From an uncultured Eubacterium sp. (GTDB taxonomy: Bacteria > Bacillota > Clostridia > Lachnospirales > Lachnospiraceae): DNA of 64,000 nucleotides. The notes beneath the pieces were generated by a model. That model was not told where the DNA came from, did no database searches, and worked only from the letters and a program-made list of their open reading frames with translations. Where the stretch lies: positions 5,233-69,232 of the forward strand of contig CAKREC010000005.1 in assembly GCA_934316925.1 (NCBI GenBank). Direction: 5' to 3'. Each line of letters begins with the position of its first letter. The first letter of the stretch is position 1. Positions 35,404 through 45,131 of this stretch are shown piece after piece. Position numbers and translations under genes: made by a program.

Positions 35404-36485
35404 TATTTATTTTCCTCCTCGAATTTCTTCATGAATTCTACCAATTTTTCAACACCTTCTTTTGGCATAGCGTTATAAATACTTGCACGCATTCCACCAA
35501 CCGTACGATGTCCTTTCAGATTTTCAAAACCAGCTGCTTTTGCTTCTGCTACAAATTTAGCATCCAGATCTGCATCACCGGTAACGAAAGGAACATTCAT
35601 CAAAGAACGATCTTCTTTGCGAACAGTACCTTTGAACAATTCAGAAGAATCCAGGAAATCATAAAGAATCTGAGCTTTTTCAATATTGCGTTTCTGCATT
35701 TCTTTCAAACCGCCCATCTTCTTGATCCACTTAAATACCTTGCCACAAATATAAATACCATAAGCAGGTGGTGTGTTATACAAAGAGTTCGCATCTGCAT
35801 GAATTTTATACTGAAGCATTGTAGGAACTTTTTCATCTACGGATTCTGGAATCAGATCCTCGCGGATAATCACAATAACCACACCGGCAGGTCCGATGTT
35901 TTTCTGAACTCCACCATAGATCACACCATATTTGCTTACATCAACAGGTTCGGACAAAAAGCAGGACGATACATCTGCTACCAAAGTCTTTCCTTTTGTG
36001 TTTGGAAGTGTTTTGTACTTTGTACCATAAATTGTATTATTTTCGCAAATATATACATAATCAGCATCTTCATCGATTGGAAGATCAGAACAGTCCGGAA
36101 TATAACTGTATGTCTCATCTTCGGAAGAAGCAATCTTTACTGCCTTTCCATATTTACAAGCCTCTGTGTAAGCTTTTTTAGCCCACTGTCCTGTAACAAT
36201 ATAGTCTGCTACGCCATTCTTCATAAGGTTCATAGGAATCATAGCAAACTGCTGGGAAGCTCCGCCCTGCAAAAACAAAACTTTGTAATTATCCGGGATA
36301 TCCATAAGATCTCTCAGATCCTGTTCTGCTTCTTTGATGATCGTGTCATACGCTTTGGAACGATGGCTCATCTCCATTACTGACATTCCTGTTCCTCTGT
36401 AGTCTAACATCTCATCTGCTGCTTCTTTTAAAACTTCTTCCGGTAATACAGCCGGACCTGCTGAAAAATTGTACACTCTTGCCAC
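35403..36485 (-). CDS. serC: Phosphoserine aminotransferase
   Basis: PLP enzyme, second step of serine synthesis. Starts VYNFSAGPAVLPEEVLKEAA, has SHRSKAYDTIIKEAEQDLR, the PLP-lysine segment VIYGGVQKNIGPAGVVIVII, and LKGHRTVGGMRASIYNAMP. I chose GTG 36485 (360 residues): GGAGG lies 8 bases before it and the length matches other SerC; the frame could open to 36512. Coupled to serA by stop/start overlap. Confidence 0.97.
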   Translation of the reverse strand: MARVYNFSAGPAVLPEEVLKEAADEMLDYRGTGMSVMEMSHRSKAYDTIIKEAEQDLRDLMDIPDNYKVLFLQGGASQQFAMIPMNLMKNGVADYIVTGQWAKKAYTEACKYGKAVKIASSEDETYSYIPDCSDLPIDEDADYVYICENNTIYGTKYKTLPNTKGKTLVADVSSCFLSEPVDVSKYGVIYGGVQKNIGPAGVVIVIIREDLIPESVDEKVPTMLQYKIHADANSLYNTPPAYGIYICGKVFKWIKKMGGLKEMQKRNIEKAQILYDFLDSSELFKGTVRKEDRSLMNVPFVTGDADLDAKFVAEAKAAGFENLKGHRTVGGMRASIYNAMPKEGVEKLVEFMKKFEEENK

Positions 36486-36514
36486 TTTTATATCCTCCTT
36501 CATGGTTCTCATAA

Positions 36515-38191
36515 TTAATTTAACTGGTCGTTCTCATCAATTGCGTCTTCAATCGCCGCTCCTGGTGCAACCATAGGCCATACTTTATCATCTTTTCCGA
36601 TCACTACTTCAATAACAACCGGTTCGTTGGCAGCTAATGCTGTCTTAATTGCATCATCTACCTGATCTTTGCTGGTAACACGAATTGCTTTTGCTCCCAT
36701 CGCTTCTGCCATTTTGCAAAAATCTACTTTGTCTTCCAAAATCGTCTGGGAATAACGCTGTCCATAAAACAAGGTCTGCCACTGACGTACCATTCCCAAT
36801 ACGTGATTGTTGAATACGACTTCAATGATCGGAATATTGTATCTGGTCGCTGTCGCGATCTCATTCATATTCATACGGAAACAGCCATCTCCTGCAATGT
36901 TAAAGACTGCTTTGGACGGAACACCCAGCTTAGCTCCAATACTGGCGCCAATACCATAACCCATGGTACCCATTCCACCGGATGACAACAGCTGTCTTGG
37001 ATAACGATATTTATAATACTGTGCCGCCCACATCTGATGCTGACCAACATCGGTTGTAATGATCGCATCATTATTGGTAATCTCACTGATGCGTTCCATC
37101 ACATATGGTCCGGACAAAACATCTTTGTCATAGGTCATCGGACAAGCTTCTTTTCTTGCCATAACCTTGTCGATCCATTCTTTATGATAATTCTGCTCCA
37201 GTTTTTTATTTAAAATTTCTAATACCGATTTCAGATCTCCGATGATCGAATAATCAACCTGAATATTTTTATTGATCTCTACCGGGTCAATATCTACATG
37301 AATAATCTTTGCATTGCGGGCAAATTTATCTGCGTTTCCTGTTACACGATCTGAAAATCTCGCACCCAGTACGATCAGAAGGTCACATTCTGTAACGCTT
37401 AAGTTTGCTGTTTTGGTACCGTGCATACCAAGCATACCCGTGTAATACGGATCCGTTCCATCAAACGCACCTTTGCCCATCAGAGAATCAGTAACCGGTG
37501 CGTCTACTTTCTTTACAAATTCACGAAGTTCTGCTTCTGCTCCTGAGATAACAGCTCCTCCACCAACAAAGATCATTGGCTTTTTAGCTGCTTTGATCAC
37601 TTTTACAACATCCTCGATCGCATTCTGATCGATCGTATCTACCTTTCTCGGAATGATCTCTGGTGTTTTCGGTGAATAATCCGTCACAGCAGCGGTAACG
37701 TCCTTGGTAATATCCACAAGAACTGGTCCCGGTCTTCCGGTCTGTGCGATCTTAAACGCACGACGCATAACATTTGCCAGATCTTCGATGTCTTTTACAA
37801 TAAAGCTATGCTTTGTGATCGGCATTGTGATACCGGCGATGTCAACTTCCTGAAAAGAATCCTTTCCCAGTAATGGCAATGCAACGTTGCAAGTGATCGC
37901 CACCATCGGAACCGAATCCATATAGGCAGTAGCAATACCAGTAACCAGATTGGTGGCTCCCGGTCCACTCGTTGCCATACAAACACCTACTTTGCCTGTA
38001 GCTCTGGCATAACCATCCGCTGCATGAGATGCTCCCTGTTCATGAGATGTAAGCACATGGCGAATACGATCCTGATAATGATATAATTCGTCATAAACAT
38101 TTAAAATGCATCCTCCTGGATAACCAAAGACCGTGTCTACTCCCTGTTCAAGCAAACATTCTATGATTATCTGTGATCCGTTTAACTGCAT
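36515..38191 (-). CDS. ilvB: Acetolactate synthase, large (catalytic) subunit
   Basis: ThDP enzyme that starts valine/leucine/isoleucine synthesis. Catalytic Glu in VLTSHEQGASHAADGYARA, FAD/ThDP core, and ThDP motif GDGCFRMNMNEIATATRYN ending in FNNHVLG. 558 residues, typical IlvB. No regulatory subunit (ilvN) or ilvC is in the window, so these must lie elsewhere. Part of the leuB-ilvD-ilvB-serC-serA operon. Confidence 0.95.
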   Translation of the reverse strand: MQLNGSQIIIECLLEQGVDTVFGYPGGCILNVYDELYHYQDRIRHVLTSHEQGASHAADGYARATGKVGVCMATSGPGATNLVTGIATAYMDSVPMVAITCNVALPLLGKDSFQEVDIAGITMPITKHSFIVKDIEDLANVMRRAFKIAQTGRPGPVLVDITKDVTAAVTDYSPKTPEIIPRKVDTIDQNAIEDVVKVIKAAKKPMIFVGGGAVISGAEAELREFVKKVDAPVTDSLMGKGAFDGTDPYYTGMLGMHGTKTANLSVTECDLLIVLGARFSDRVTGNADKFARNAKIIHVDIDPVEINKNIQVDYSIIGDLKSVLEILNKKLEQNYHKEWIDKVMARKEACPMTYDKDVLSGPYVMERISEITNNDAIITTDVGQHQMWAAQYYKYRYPRQLLSSGGMGTMGYGIGASIGAKLGVPSKAVFNIAGDGCFRMNMNEIATATRYNIPIIEVVFNNHVLGMVRQWQTLFYGQRYSQTILEDKVDFCKMAEAMGAKAIRVTSKDQVDDAIKTALAANEPVVIEVVIGKDDKVWPMVAPGAAIEDAIDENDQLN

Positions 38192-38215
38192 TGTAAATCC
38201 TCCTCTACTGTATCA

Positions 38216-39880
38216 TCAATCAATTTTCAAAATAGCACCATTGCTTCCGCTTGTTACCATTTTTGAATATCTTGCCAGATATCCTGTCGTAACTTTTGGT
38301 TCTCTTGGCTGCCATTTTTCTCTACGTTTCTGCAATTCCTCATCCGAGACTTTGACATTTAACGTATTCTTTGGAATATCAATCGCAATGATATCTCCTT
38401 CTTCAACCAAAGCAATCGGTCCTCCCACGGCTGCTTCTGGAGATACATGACCAATAGAGGCTCCTCTTGATGCTCCTGAAAAACGACCATCGGTGATCAA
38501 CGCAACAGAAGATCCCAAGCCCATGCCGGCAATCGCAGAAGTTGGATTTAACATTTCCCGCATACCAGGGCCTCCCTTAGGTCCCTCATAGCGGATAACC
38601 ACAACATCTCCGGCAACAATCTTACCACCTTTGATCGCAGCAATTGCATCTTCTTCACAATCAAACACTCTCGCCGGACCTTCATGTACCATCATCTCAG
38701 GCACTACTGCCGAACGTTTTACAACTCCGGAATCCGGTGCCAGATTTCCTTTCAGTACGGCAATTCCACCGGTTTCGCTGTATGGATTTTCAATTGGGCG
38801 GATCACTTCCGGATCACGGTTTACGACATTAGCAATATTTTCTGCTACCGTCTTTCCGGTAACCGTCATAAGATCGGTATGAAGTAATCCTTTTTTATTT
38901 AACTCATTCATAACGGCATATACACCGCCTGCCTCATTGAGCTGTTCCATATATGTATGACCAGCAGGAGCCAGGTGGCAAAGGTTTGGTGTCTTTGCGC
39001 TGATCTCATTTGCAATGTCAAGATTCAACTCAACGCCAGCTTCATGTGCGATCGCAGGAAGATGAAGCATCGTATTGGTAGAACAACCAAGTGCCATATC
39101 AACCGTCAACGCATTCATAAATGCTTCTTTACACATAATGTCTCTTGGGCGAATGTTTTTGCGGTACATTTCCATAACCTGCATACCAGCATGTTTTGCC
39201 AGTTTGATACGATCGGAATATACAGCCGGGATCGTACCATTTCCCTGCAGTCCCATACCAATTGCCTCTGTCAGACAGTTCATGGAATTTGCCGTATACA
39301 TTCCCGAACAGGATCCGCAAGTCGGACAAGCATGACTGACAAAATCATCTACCTGTTCTTCCGTCATTTTGCCTGCAGCATGTGCGCCTACTGCCTCAAA
39401 CATACTCGAAAGAGAAGTTCTCTTGCCCTGCACATGACCCGCAAGCATAGGACCACCACTGACAAATACAGTAGGTACATTCACCCTTGCAGCCGCCATC
39501 AGAAGTCCCGGTACATTTTTATCACAGTTTGGCACCATAACAAGCGCATCAAACGCATGTGCCAAAGCCATACATTCGGTAGAATCTGCAATCAGATCTC
39601 TTGTTACGAGGGAATATTTCATACCCGTATGTCCCATCGCAATGCCATCGCATACGGCAATTGCCGGAAATACGACCGGCGTACCACCAGCCATTGCAAC
39701 TCCTAATTTTACTGCTTCTACAATCTTGTCAATATTCATATGTCCTGGAACAATTTCATTGTAAGAGCTGACAATACCAACTAATGGTTTCTCCAGTTCT
39801 TCTTTTGTCATACCAAGAGCATTAAACAGTGAACGCTGAGGCGCTGTCTGCATTCCCTTCTTTACTGCATCACTTTTCAT
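38216..39880 (-). CDS. ilvD: Dihydroxy-acid dehydratase
   Basis: Iron-sulfur enzyme, third step of branched-chain amino acid synthesis. Cluster cysteines are visible in [19 protein letters not shown] and [21 protein letters not shown]-terminal [20 protein letters not shown] is conserved. 554 residues, full length. Lies 27 bases after leuB and 24 before ilvB. Confidence 0.98.
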   Translation of the reverse strand: MKSDAVKKGMQTAPQRSLFNALGMTKEELEKPLVGIVSSYNEIVPGHMNIDKIVEAVKLGVAMAGGTPVVFPAIAVCDGIAMGHTGMKYSLVTRDLIADSTECMALAHAFDALVMVPNCDKNVPGLLMAAARVNVPTVFVSGGPMLAGHVQGKRTSLSSMFEAVGAHAAGKMTEEQVDDFVSHACPTCGSCSGMYTANSMNCLTEAIGMGLQGNGTIPAVYSDRIKLAKHAGMQVMEMYRKNIRPRDIMCKEAFMNALTVDMALGCSTNTMLHLPAIAHEAGVELNLDIANEISAKTPNLCHLAPAGHTYMEQLNEAGGVYAVMNELNKKGLLHTDLMTVTGKTVAENIANVVNRDPEVIRPIENPYSETGGIAVLKGNLAPDSGVVKRSAVVPEMMVHEGPARVFDCEEDAIAAIKGGKIVAGDVVVIRYEGPKGGPGMREMLNPTSAIAGMGLGSSVALITDGRFSGASRGASIGHVSPEAAVGGPIALVEEGDIIAIDIPKNTLNVKVSDEELQKRREKWQPREPKVTTGYLARYSKMVTSGSNGAILKID

Positions 39881-39907
39881 ATCTTACCTCCATCTATATC
39901 CATCCTG

Positions 39908-40993
39908 TTACTTAATTTCTTCGCAAATCGCATCACCCATCTCTTTGGTACCAAGAAGAGTTTTGCCTTCATCCATAATATCTACGGTACGCAGACCCTT
40001 TTTCAGGACTGCTTTAACTGCATTTTCAACCGCATCTGCTTCTTTCTGTAAATTGAAAGAATATCTCAGCATCATTGCTGCGGAAAGGATCGTAGCGATC
40101 GGATTTGCCTTGTTCTGTCCTGCAATATCCGGAGCTGATCCATGACTTGGCTCATACATACCAAAGGTTCCTTCTGCCAGGCTCGCCGAAGCCAGCATGC
40201 CAAGAGATCCGGTCACCATACTTGCCTCATCAGACAAAATGTCTCCAAACATATTTTCCGTCAGGATAACATCAAACTGCTTTGGATCTCTTACGATCTG
40301 CATTGCACAACTGTCTACAAGCATATCGGTCAGTTCGACTTCTGGATAATCTTTGCTGACTTCTTTTACTACTTTGCTCCAAAGTCTTGAAGAATCCAAT
40401 ACATTTGCTTTGTCAACACTGCATACCTTTTTGCGGCGCTTCATAGCAATCTCAAATGCCTGTACCGCAATACGACGAATCTCATTCTCGTTATATGTCA
40501 AAGTATCCACCGCAGTCATAACACCATCCACTTCTTTGGTGTATCTCTCGCCAAAATACAAACCGCCGGTAAGCTCTCTCGCAAATATGAAGTCAAAGCC
40601 GCCTTCCACGATCTCTTCTTTCAATGGGCACGCTCCACTCAGGTCTTCAAATAAAATTGCCGGGCGCAGATTGCAAAAAAGTCCCAGACCCTTTCTCATT
40701 TTCAAAAGTCCGGCTTCCGGTCTTTTATCTGGCGGCAGCTGATACCAGCTGTCAATTCCGACTCGTCCGCCTACCGAACCCAACAAGATCGAATCACTTT
40801 TTCCTGCTTTTTCCAAAGTCTCATCGGTCAAAGGTTCACCAAATTTATCAATCGAACATCCACCCATGTACAGGGTTTCATACTGAAAAGAATGTCCATA
40901 AACCTTTCCAACCTGATCTAAAACTTTTACCGCTTCTGCTACAATTTCAGGGCCAATACCGTCACCTGGAATAACCGCGATGTTATACTGCAT
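39908..40993 (-). CDS. leuB: 3-isopropylmalate dehydrogenase
   Basis: NAD-dependent oxidative decarboxylation in leucine synthesis. [20 protein letters not shown] start, [31 protein letters not shown], and [20 protein letters not shown] are all family motifs. First gene of the operon ending in serA. leuA, leuC and leuD are not in the window. GGAGG lies 10 bases before the ATG. Confidence 0.98.
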   Translation of the reverse strand: MQYNIAVIPGDGIGPEIVAEAVKVLDQVGKVYGHSFQYETLYMGGCSIDKFGEPLTDETLEKAGKSDSILLGSVGGRVGIDSWYQLPPDKRPEAGLLKMRKGLGLFCNLRPAILFEDLSGACPLKEEIVEGGFDFIFARELTGGLYFGERYTKEVDGVMTAVDTLTYNENEIRRIAVQAFEIAMKRRKKVCSVDKANVLDSSRLWSKVVKEVSKDYPEVELTDMLVDSCAMQIVRDPKQFDVILTENMFGDILSDEASMVTGSLGMLASASLAEGTFGMYEPSHGSAPDIAGQNKANPIATILSAAMMLRYSFNLQKEADAVENAVKAVLKKGLRTVDIMDEGKTLLGTKEMGDAICEEIK

Positions 40994-41053
40994 ATATCTG
41001 ATGCCTCCATTCCCATGTTCTCATTTTGGGTATATTTTCCCTCATAATTTCTA

Positions 41054-41083
41054 AGTATAAAACAAGTCAGCACTCTGTGTCAA
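41054..41083 (-). promoter_or_regulatory. Sigma-A promoter of the leuB operon
   Basis: Minus-strand perfect TTGACA (41078-41083), 18-base spacer, TATACT (41054-41059), 61 bases before leuB. The -35 lies in the loop and right arm of the hairpin at 41061-41097, so promoter and hairpin overlap. Confidence 0.65.
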
Positions 41084-41097
41084 GTGCTGACCTGTTT
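41061..41097 (-). terminator. Terminator hairpin after the exporter gene, overlapping the leuB promoter
   Basis: Minus-strand AAACAGGTCAGCACT pairs with AGTGCTGACTTGTT around an 8-base loop, followed by TTTATAC. It can end the yloU-yloV-exporter transcript. The 9-base inverted repeat GTCAGCACT / AGTGCTGAC could equally be a protein operator. Confidence 0.65.
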
Positions 41098-41116
41098 GCA
41101 ATGTCTTTCTATTCTA

Positions 41117-41986
41117 TTAAAATGCGATATGAAAAGCGTCGATCAAGATCCCCCATATCACGCTTGTCACATAAACAAAAAGCAGGATCCCCGCATTTTG
41201 TTTTGGATGTTTTTTGTTCATACGGCACAAAAGCAGAGTTCCAACACCCGCTCCTGCCAGCAGTCCGGTCATCATCGCCCCGGCTCCTATCATTCCTTCC
41301 AGATACAACTGAGTGATCACAACCGAAGCGGCACAGTTCGGGATCATGCCGATCACACCGGCAATCAGCTGCCCCACCACTGGCATATTCAGTACAAGAG
41401 CGGCAATATTCTCCGTGCCTACCCCCTCAATGACTCCATTTAAAATTACCGAGATCACAAAGATGAACAGAACAATATGCAAGGTATGGCGCAAAGAGGA
41501 AACCAGAATACCCTCATCGCATCCACAATGTTCGTTTTCACACATTGTATGAATGTTTTTGTAGCGAAGTTCCCGGTTGAAAATTCCATGGTAGATAAAA
41601 TCCATCACAAAGCCGGTAACTATACCCAGCACCATCTTGGTCAATAAAATCTTTACAATTGTAACAACCGGCACCGAACTGGAAATAAATATCGGCAGCA
41701 TCTCATCCGAAGTCGATAAAAACACCGCCACCAGCGTACCTGCCGTGATCAGACCGCCAGCATACAGATTGGATGCCGCTGCAGAAAAACCACACTGCGG
41801 AAAGACTCCCAGTATCCCGCCGAATAACGGTCCTGCCTTTCCAGCCTTGCGGATCACAGCCTGAGTCTTACTTCCGGTTTTGTGTTCCAGCCATTCCATC
41901 GCCAGATATGTTATAAATAAAAACGGGATCAACTTGATCGTATCCAGAAAACCATCCAGAATAATATCGGTTAAAAATTCTATCAT
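41117..41986 (-). CDS. Putative heavy-metal (manganese/arsenic-type) exporter, ArsP_2-like
   Basis: Polytopic membrane protein, 289 residues, about eight to ten hydrophobic segments. It has an internal repeat: GGILGVFPQCGFSAAASNLY near residue 57 and GVIGMIPNCAASVVITQLYL near 212, each with a Pro-x-Cys motif, as in the putative 10-TM heavy-metal exporter family often named putative manganese transporter. A cytoplasmic Cys/His segment HTMCENEHCGCDEG divides the halves. Substrate not determinable. It starts 8 bases below yloV and is probably co-transcribed with it. Confidence 0.8.
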   Translation of the reverse strand: MIEFLTDIILDGFLDTIKLIPFLFITYLAMEWLEHKTGSKTQAVIRKAGKAGPLFGGILGVFPQCGFSAAASNLYAGGLITAGTLVAVFLSTSDEMLPIFISSSVPVVTIVKILLTKMVLGIVTGFVMDFIYHGIFNRELRYKNIHTMCENEHCGCDEGILVSSLRHTLHIVLFIFVISVILNGVIEGVGTENIAALVLNMPVVGQLIAGVIGMIPNCAASVVITQLYLEGMIGAGAMMTGLLAGAGVGTLLLCRMNKKHPKQNAGILLFVYVTSVIWGILIDAFHIAF

Positions 41987-41994
41987 AATTTAAA

Positions 41995-43674
41995 TCACTC
42001 CACAGATACGAAGTAATAGTATATCGGTTGTCCTCCATACTGAACTTCCACTTCAACATCCGGATATTCTTCCATCACCTGACTGGCGATTGCTTCTGCA
42101 TCGGATTCATTTCCTTCTTCTCCATAATAAATGGTGACTAATTCTGAATCTTCATCCAGCATGATCTTCAGCAGATCCACTGTTGTGGAAATCACATCCG
42201 TACCTACCGTTTCAATCGTCTTGTCACTAAGTCCCATGATGTCGCCGGCATTGATCTGTTTGCCGTCAATCGTAGTATCACGTACCGCATAGGTAACCTG
42301 TCCGGATTTGACTCCCGACATCGACTCAGCCATCGCCGCCTCATTCTCTTCCGCCGATACGCCATCAAGGAATCCCAGCATCGCTCCGATTCCCTGTGGG
42401 ATATTTTTGGTAGGGATCACTACGACGTTTTTATCTTCTGTCAGCTCACGTGCCTGTTCTGCAGCCAGAATAATATTGGAATTATTCGGCAGGACAAAAA
42501 TATTGTCTGCGTTGACCTTGGCAACTGCAGCCAGAATGTCTTCCGTACTTGGATTCATCGTCTGTCCGCCCTCAATAATGCAGTCAACACCGAGATCTTT
42601 AAACACTTCACTCAGGCCATCTCCTACCGACACACTGATAAAGCCATTTTCCTTTCGAGGCTGTTCTTTTGATGTCTCCTGTTCTTGCTGCTCCTTCTGT
42701 TCTGCTGCAAACAGGCGTTCATTGTGTTCTTCTCTCATGTTGTCAATCTTCATATTGGTCAACGCGCCATAAGATAAGCCTTTTTGGATCGCCATTCCGG
42801 GATCATTGGTATGCACATGCACTTTGACAATATCATCATCTGCCACGCATACGATCGAATCTCCGATCGACTCCAGATAAGCTTTAAATTCACGTTCATC
42901 CTTTGCAGAGAAATCACGATCCAGCATCACAATAAACTCTGTGCAGTATCCAAATTTGATATCTGCATCTGCGATCGCTTCTCTCTTTGCACCCTGAGAA
43001 GAAGGTGCCGCACCCGATGATGGTGCAGATGATGGTGCAACGGTAGCGTTGACATCCTTGCCAAGAAGACAATCATACGCGCCCTCAAGGATGGTAAGGA
43101 GTCCCTCTCCACCAGAATCTACAACGCCTGCTTCTTTGAGTACCGGTAGCATATCCGGTGTCGTGTCCAGCACATCACGCATATGAAGCAAAACATAATT
43201 CACGAACTCAACCAGATTATCCGTCGTTTCTGCCATCTCCAGTGCCTTTTTAGCACCGCCTCTGGCCACGGTAAGGATGGTACCCTCTTTCGGCTTCATA
43301 ACCGCTTTATACGCAGACTCAACTGCTTTATCAAACGATTTAGCCAACACCGGTACTGTAACCTCTGTTTCCTTGGAAACCACCTTGGTAAAGCCTCGCA
43401 GAAGCTGTGAAAGGATTACACCGGAATTTCCTCTTGCACCGCGAAGAGAACCACTGGATATTGCTTTGCACAAAAGTCCCATATCAGGCTCTGCGACAGC
43501 AGCCACTTCTCTGGCAGCGGACATGATCGTCATTGTCATGTTCGTGCCTGTATCTCCATCCGGAACAGGAAAAACATTCAAGTCATTTATATATTCTTTT
43601 TTTGCATCCAATGAATTGGCGCCAGCCAAAAAACACTTCTGAACCATTGATGCATCAATTGATTTAATAATCAC
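41995..43674 (-). CDS. yloV: DAK2-domain protein YloV / fatty acid kinase FakA-like
   Basis: ATP-binding subunit of a two-part fatty acid kinase that works with a DegV/FakB protein to phosphorylate exogenous fatty acids. The N-terminal DhaL/DAK2 domain carries the Mg/ATP motif NVFPVPDGDTGTNMTMTIMS and SLRGARGNSGVILSQLLRGF; the middle and C-terminal domains are FakA-type (MLDRDFSAKDEREFKAYLES, NIFVLPNNSNIILAAEQA). 559 residues. A low-complexity Ala/Ser/Pro linker is at about residue 220-235. Follows the Asp23 gene as yloU-yloV in Bacillus. Confidence 0.93.
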   Translation of the reverse strand: MIIKSIDASMVQKCFLAGANSLDAKKEYINDLNVFPVPDGDTGTNMTMTIMSAAREVAAVAEPDMGLLCKAISSGSLRGARGNSGVILSQLLRGFTKVVSKETEVTVPVLAKSFDKAVESAYKAVMKPKEGTILTVARGGAKKALEMAETTDNLVEFVNYVLLHMRDVLDTTPDMLPVLKEAGVVDSGGEGLLTILEGAYDCLLGKDVNATVAPSSAPSSGAAPSSQGAKREAIADADIKFGYCTEFIVMLDRDFSAKDEREFKAYLESIGDSIVCVADDDIVKVHVHTNDPGMAIQKGLSYGALTNMKIDNMREEHNERLFAAEQKEQQEQETSKEQPRKENGFISVSVGDGLSEVFKDLGVDCIIEGGQTMNPSTEDILAAVAKVNADNIFVLPNNSNIILAAEQARELTEDKNVVVIPTKNIPQGIGAMLGFLDGVSAEENEAAMAESMSGVKSGQVTYAVRDTTIDGKQINAGDIMGLSDKTIETVGTDVISTTVDLLKIMLDEDSELVTIYYGEEGNESDAEAIASQVMEEYPDVEVEVQYGGQPIYYYFVSVE

Positions 43675-43717
43675 AAAAATATGCCTCCAATAACCTCATA
43701 AATTATCTCTTATGCAG

Positions 43718-44074
43718 TTAGTCCACTACGCGGACACCTTCTACACAAACAACGATTTTACCAACTTCCATACCGGTAAACTCTTCTACCTTATACTTCA
43801 CATTATCTACCAGATTTTTTGCCACCGCTATAATACTCACGCCATATGCCACAATAATATGAAGTTCAATCGACAACCGATGATCCACGATCTCGACATC
43901 AACACCTTTGCGGATACTATCTTTTTTCAAAAGTCTTGCCAGATCATCCTTCATATTTACGGATGCCATGCCAACAACCCCAAAGCACTCTACCGCAGCA
44001 GAGCCTGCATATTTTGCAAGTACCTCTTCATCTACTACAATTGTTCCATTTTCTGTGTCCATCTGACCTTTCAT
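43718..44074 (-). CDS. yloU: Asp23/Gls24 family envelope stress protein (YloU-like)
   Basis: Small Asp23-family protein. Family pattern VVDEEVLAKYAGSAAVECFG, VEIVDHRLSIELHIIVAYGV and VEGVRVVD at the end. I chose ATG 44074 (118 residues) with GGAGGGG before it; the frame extends to GTG 44092. Placed before yloV, the conserved arrangement. It has a convincing promoter. Confidence 0.94.
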   Translation of the reverse strand: MKGQMDTENGTIVVDEEVLAKYAGSAAVECFGVVGMASVNMKDDLARLLKKDSIRKGVDVEIVDHRLSIELHIIVAYGVSIIAVAKNLVDNVKYKVEEFTGMEVGKIVVCVEGVRVVD

Positions 44075-44117
44075 GGGATCCCCTCCAATCACGTTTCTTC
44101 ACAAAAATCATAGAGAT

Positions 44118-44146
44118 ATTTTACACTATCCCGTATAAAAAAGCAA
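44118..44146 (-). promoter_or_regulatory. Sigma-A type promoter of yloU-yloV-exporter
   Basis: Minus-strand TTGCTT, 17-base spacer, TAAAAT, about 44 bases before the yloU ATG. Confidence 0.5.
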
Positions 44147-44204
44147 ATCAATTCCCAATTCTGCACATATAATACAATTAAGAAAATTTCATCAGGAGCA
44201 AACC

Positions 44205-44348
44205 ATGAAGAGACTCTTTGGCTTCATCCTTTTCTGGATCGGCATTGGAATGTGTATTATGCTCTTTTTACATCGCGGGCTTCTTGCCATCGGTATTATT
44301 ATTGCCTGTCTTGTCCTTGGCTATAATCTCTTTACCGATTGTAAATAA
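44205..44348 (+). CDS. 47-residue membrane protein of unknown function
   Basis: Short plus-strand gene with ribosome site AGGAG 6 bases before ATG. The product begins MKRLFGFILFWIGIGMCIML, has a second hydrophobic segment (LLAIGIIIACLVLGYNLF) and ends TDCK. Two membrane helices joined by FLHRG are predicted. Divergent from yloU and followed at once by a terminator, so it looks like a true single-gene unit. I do not recognise a named family. Confidence 0.75.
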   Translation: MKRLFGFILFWIGIGMCIMLFLHRGLLAIGIIIACLVLGYNLFTDCK

Positions 44349-44349
44349 C

Positions 44350-44390
44350 AAAGGGTCCAATGAGATAACTTCTCACCGGGCCCTTCTTAG
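44350..44390. terminator. Bidirectional terminator between the small membrane gene and rpmB
   Basis: AAGGGTCC pairs with GGGCCCTT (one G-T), with an inner GAGA/TCTC pairing; CTTCTT follows on one side. It serves the 47-residue gene (+) and rpmB (-). Confidence 0.65.
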
Positions 44391-44419
44391 CCATATACAA
44401 TTCATAAATCCTTGTAAAT

Positions 44420-44605
44420 CTATGCTCTTTCTACTTTGCCAGAACGAAGGCATGAAGTACATACATACTCTTTCTTTGTACCACCGTTTACCTTAACTCT
44501 TACAGATTTTAAATTGGATTTCCAAATCTTATTGCTTCTTCTATGAGAGTGGCTGACAGCGTTACCAAAATGTACGCCTTTTCCACATACTGCACATTTA
44601 GCCAT
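44420..44605 (-). CDS. rpmB: 50S ribosomal protein L28
   Basis: Ribosomal protein, 61 residues. CAVCGKGVHFGNAVSHSHRR and the C-terminal VCTSCLRSGKVERA give four zinc-binding cysteines, so this is the C+ (zinc) form. Ribosome site GGAGG. It has its own promoter. Confidence 0.98.
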   Translation of the reverse strand: MAKCAVCGKGVHFGNAVSHSHRRSNKIWKSNLKSVRVKVNGGTKKEYVCTSCLRSGKVERA

Positions 44606-44693
44606 GAAAGCACCTCCTTCTGTATCATTGGATCAAATTTAATTCGTATGTCTCTATAAAAAATTTATCTTTCTCACACACGACAACACGAAT

Positions 44694-44722
44694 ATTCTAG
44701 CAAAAATCATTTGCTTTTGCAA
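44694..44722 (-). promoter_or_regulatory. Sigma-A type promoter of rpmB
   Basis: Minus-strand TTGCAA, 17-base spacer, TAGAAT, about 90 bases before the rpmB ATG. Confidence 0.55.
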
Positions 44723-44746
44723 GTAAAATTTTTATTTTTTTTATTT

Positions 44747-45130
44747 CTATTCTTCTTCAGCAGAATCTTCGCCTTTTTTCGTAAATTTATCAATAAAATC
44801 CGGCACCATATCCAGCACCTTAGTAATGCCATCCTGATTTTTTACATTCACTAATTTGCAGGTTCCATTTTTCACAACCAGCACTGCGCTCGGCTGCATC
44901 TTTCCACCCATACCGCCGCCACCATTGTTCTTGCTGACTTTGCCGTTGGAATTTGTGGCGTCATTGGCAAATGCGCCTGCAGCCACTCCAAAGCTCACAT
45001 CAACCAATGGAAGAATGATCGTTCCATCTTCAAAGCGAACCGCGTCACCTACTACCGTCTTTGTTGTAACAAACGTGTCCATCCCTTTAAATAAAGATTC
45101 TACTGTACTGTTAAAGTTATTATCTGCCAT
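44747..45130 (-). CDS. gerW: GerW/YtfJ family sporulation protein
   Basis: Small protein of the GerW (YtfJ) family, linked to spore germination in Bacillus. Conserved features: N-terminal NSTVESLFKGMDTFVTTKTV, IILPLVDVSFGVAAGAF, a Gly-rich NNGGGGMGGKM loop and PSAVLVVKNGTCKLVNV. Starts 1 base after the DUF2953 gene, as ytfI-ytfJ do in Bacillus. Confidence 0.93.
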   Translation of the reverse strand: MADNNFNSTVESLFKGMDTFVTTKTVVGDAVRFEDGTIILPLVDVSFGVAAGAFANDATNSNGKVSKNNGGGGMGGKMQPSAVLVVKNGTCKLVNVKNQDGITKVLDMVPDFIDKFTKKGEDSAEEE

Positions 45131-45131
45131 C

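Noticed and set aside
35508-36383. Plus-strand open frame of 291 codons
   Set aside because: Antisense shadow of serC, whose motifs and ribosome site are clear.
38957-39706. Plus-strand open frame of 249 codons
   Set aside because: Antisense shadow of ilvD; low-complexity His/Arg/Ser product with no start signals.
40994-41060. T-box or leader peptide for the leuB operon
   Set aside because: The leader is only about 55 bases and has no T-box motif or leucine-rich peptide.
41040-41060. CodY box upstream of leuB
   Set aside because: Best match to AATTTTCWGAAAATT has too many mismatches to claim.
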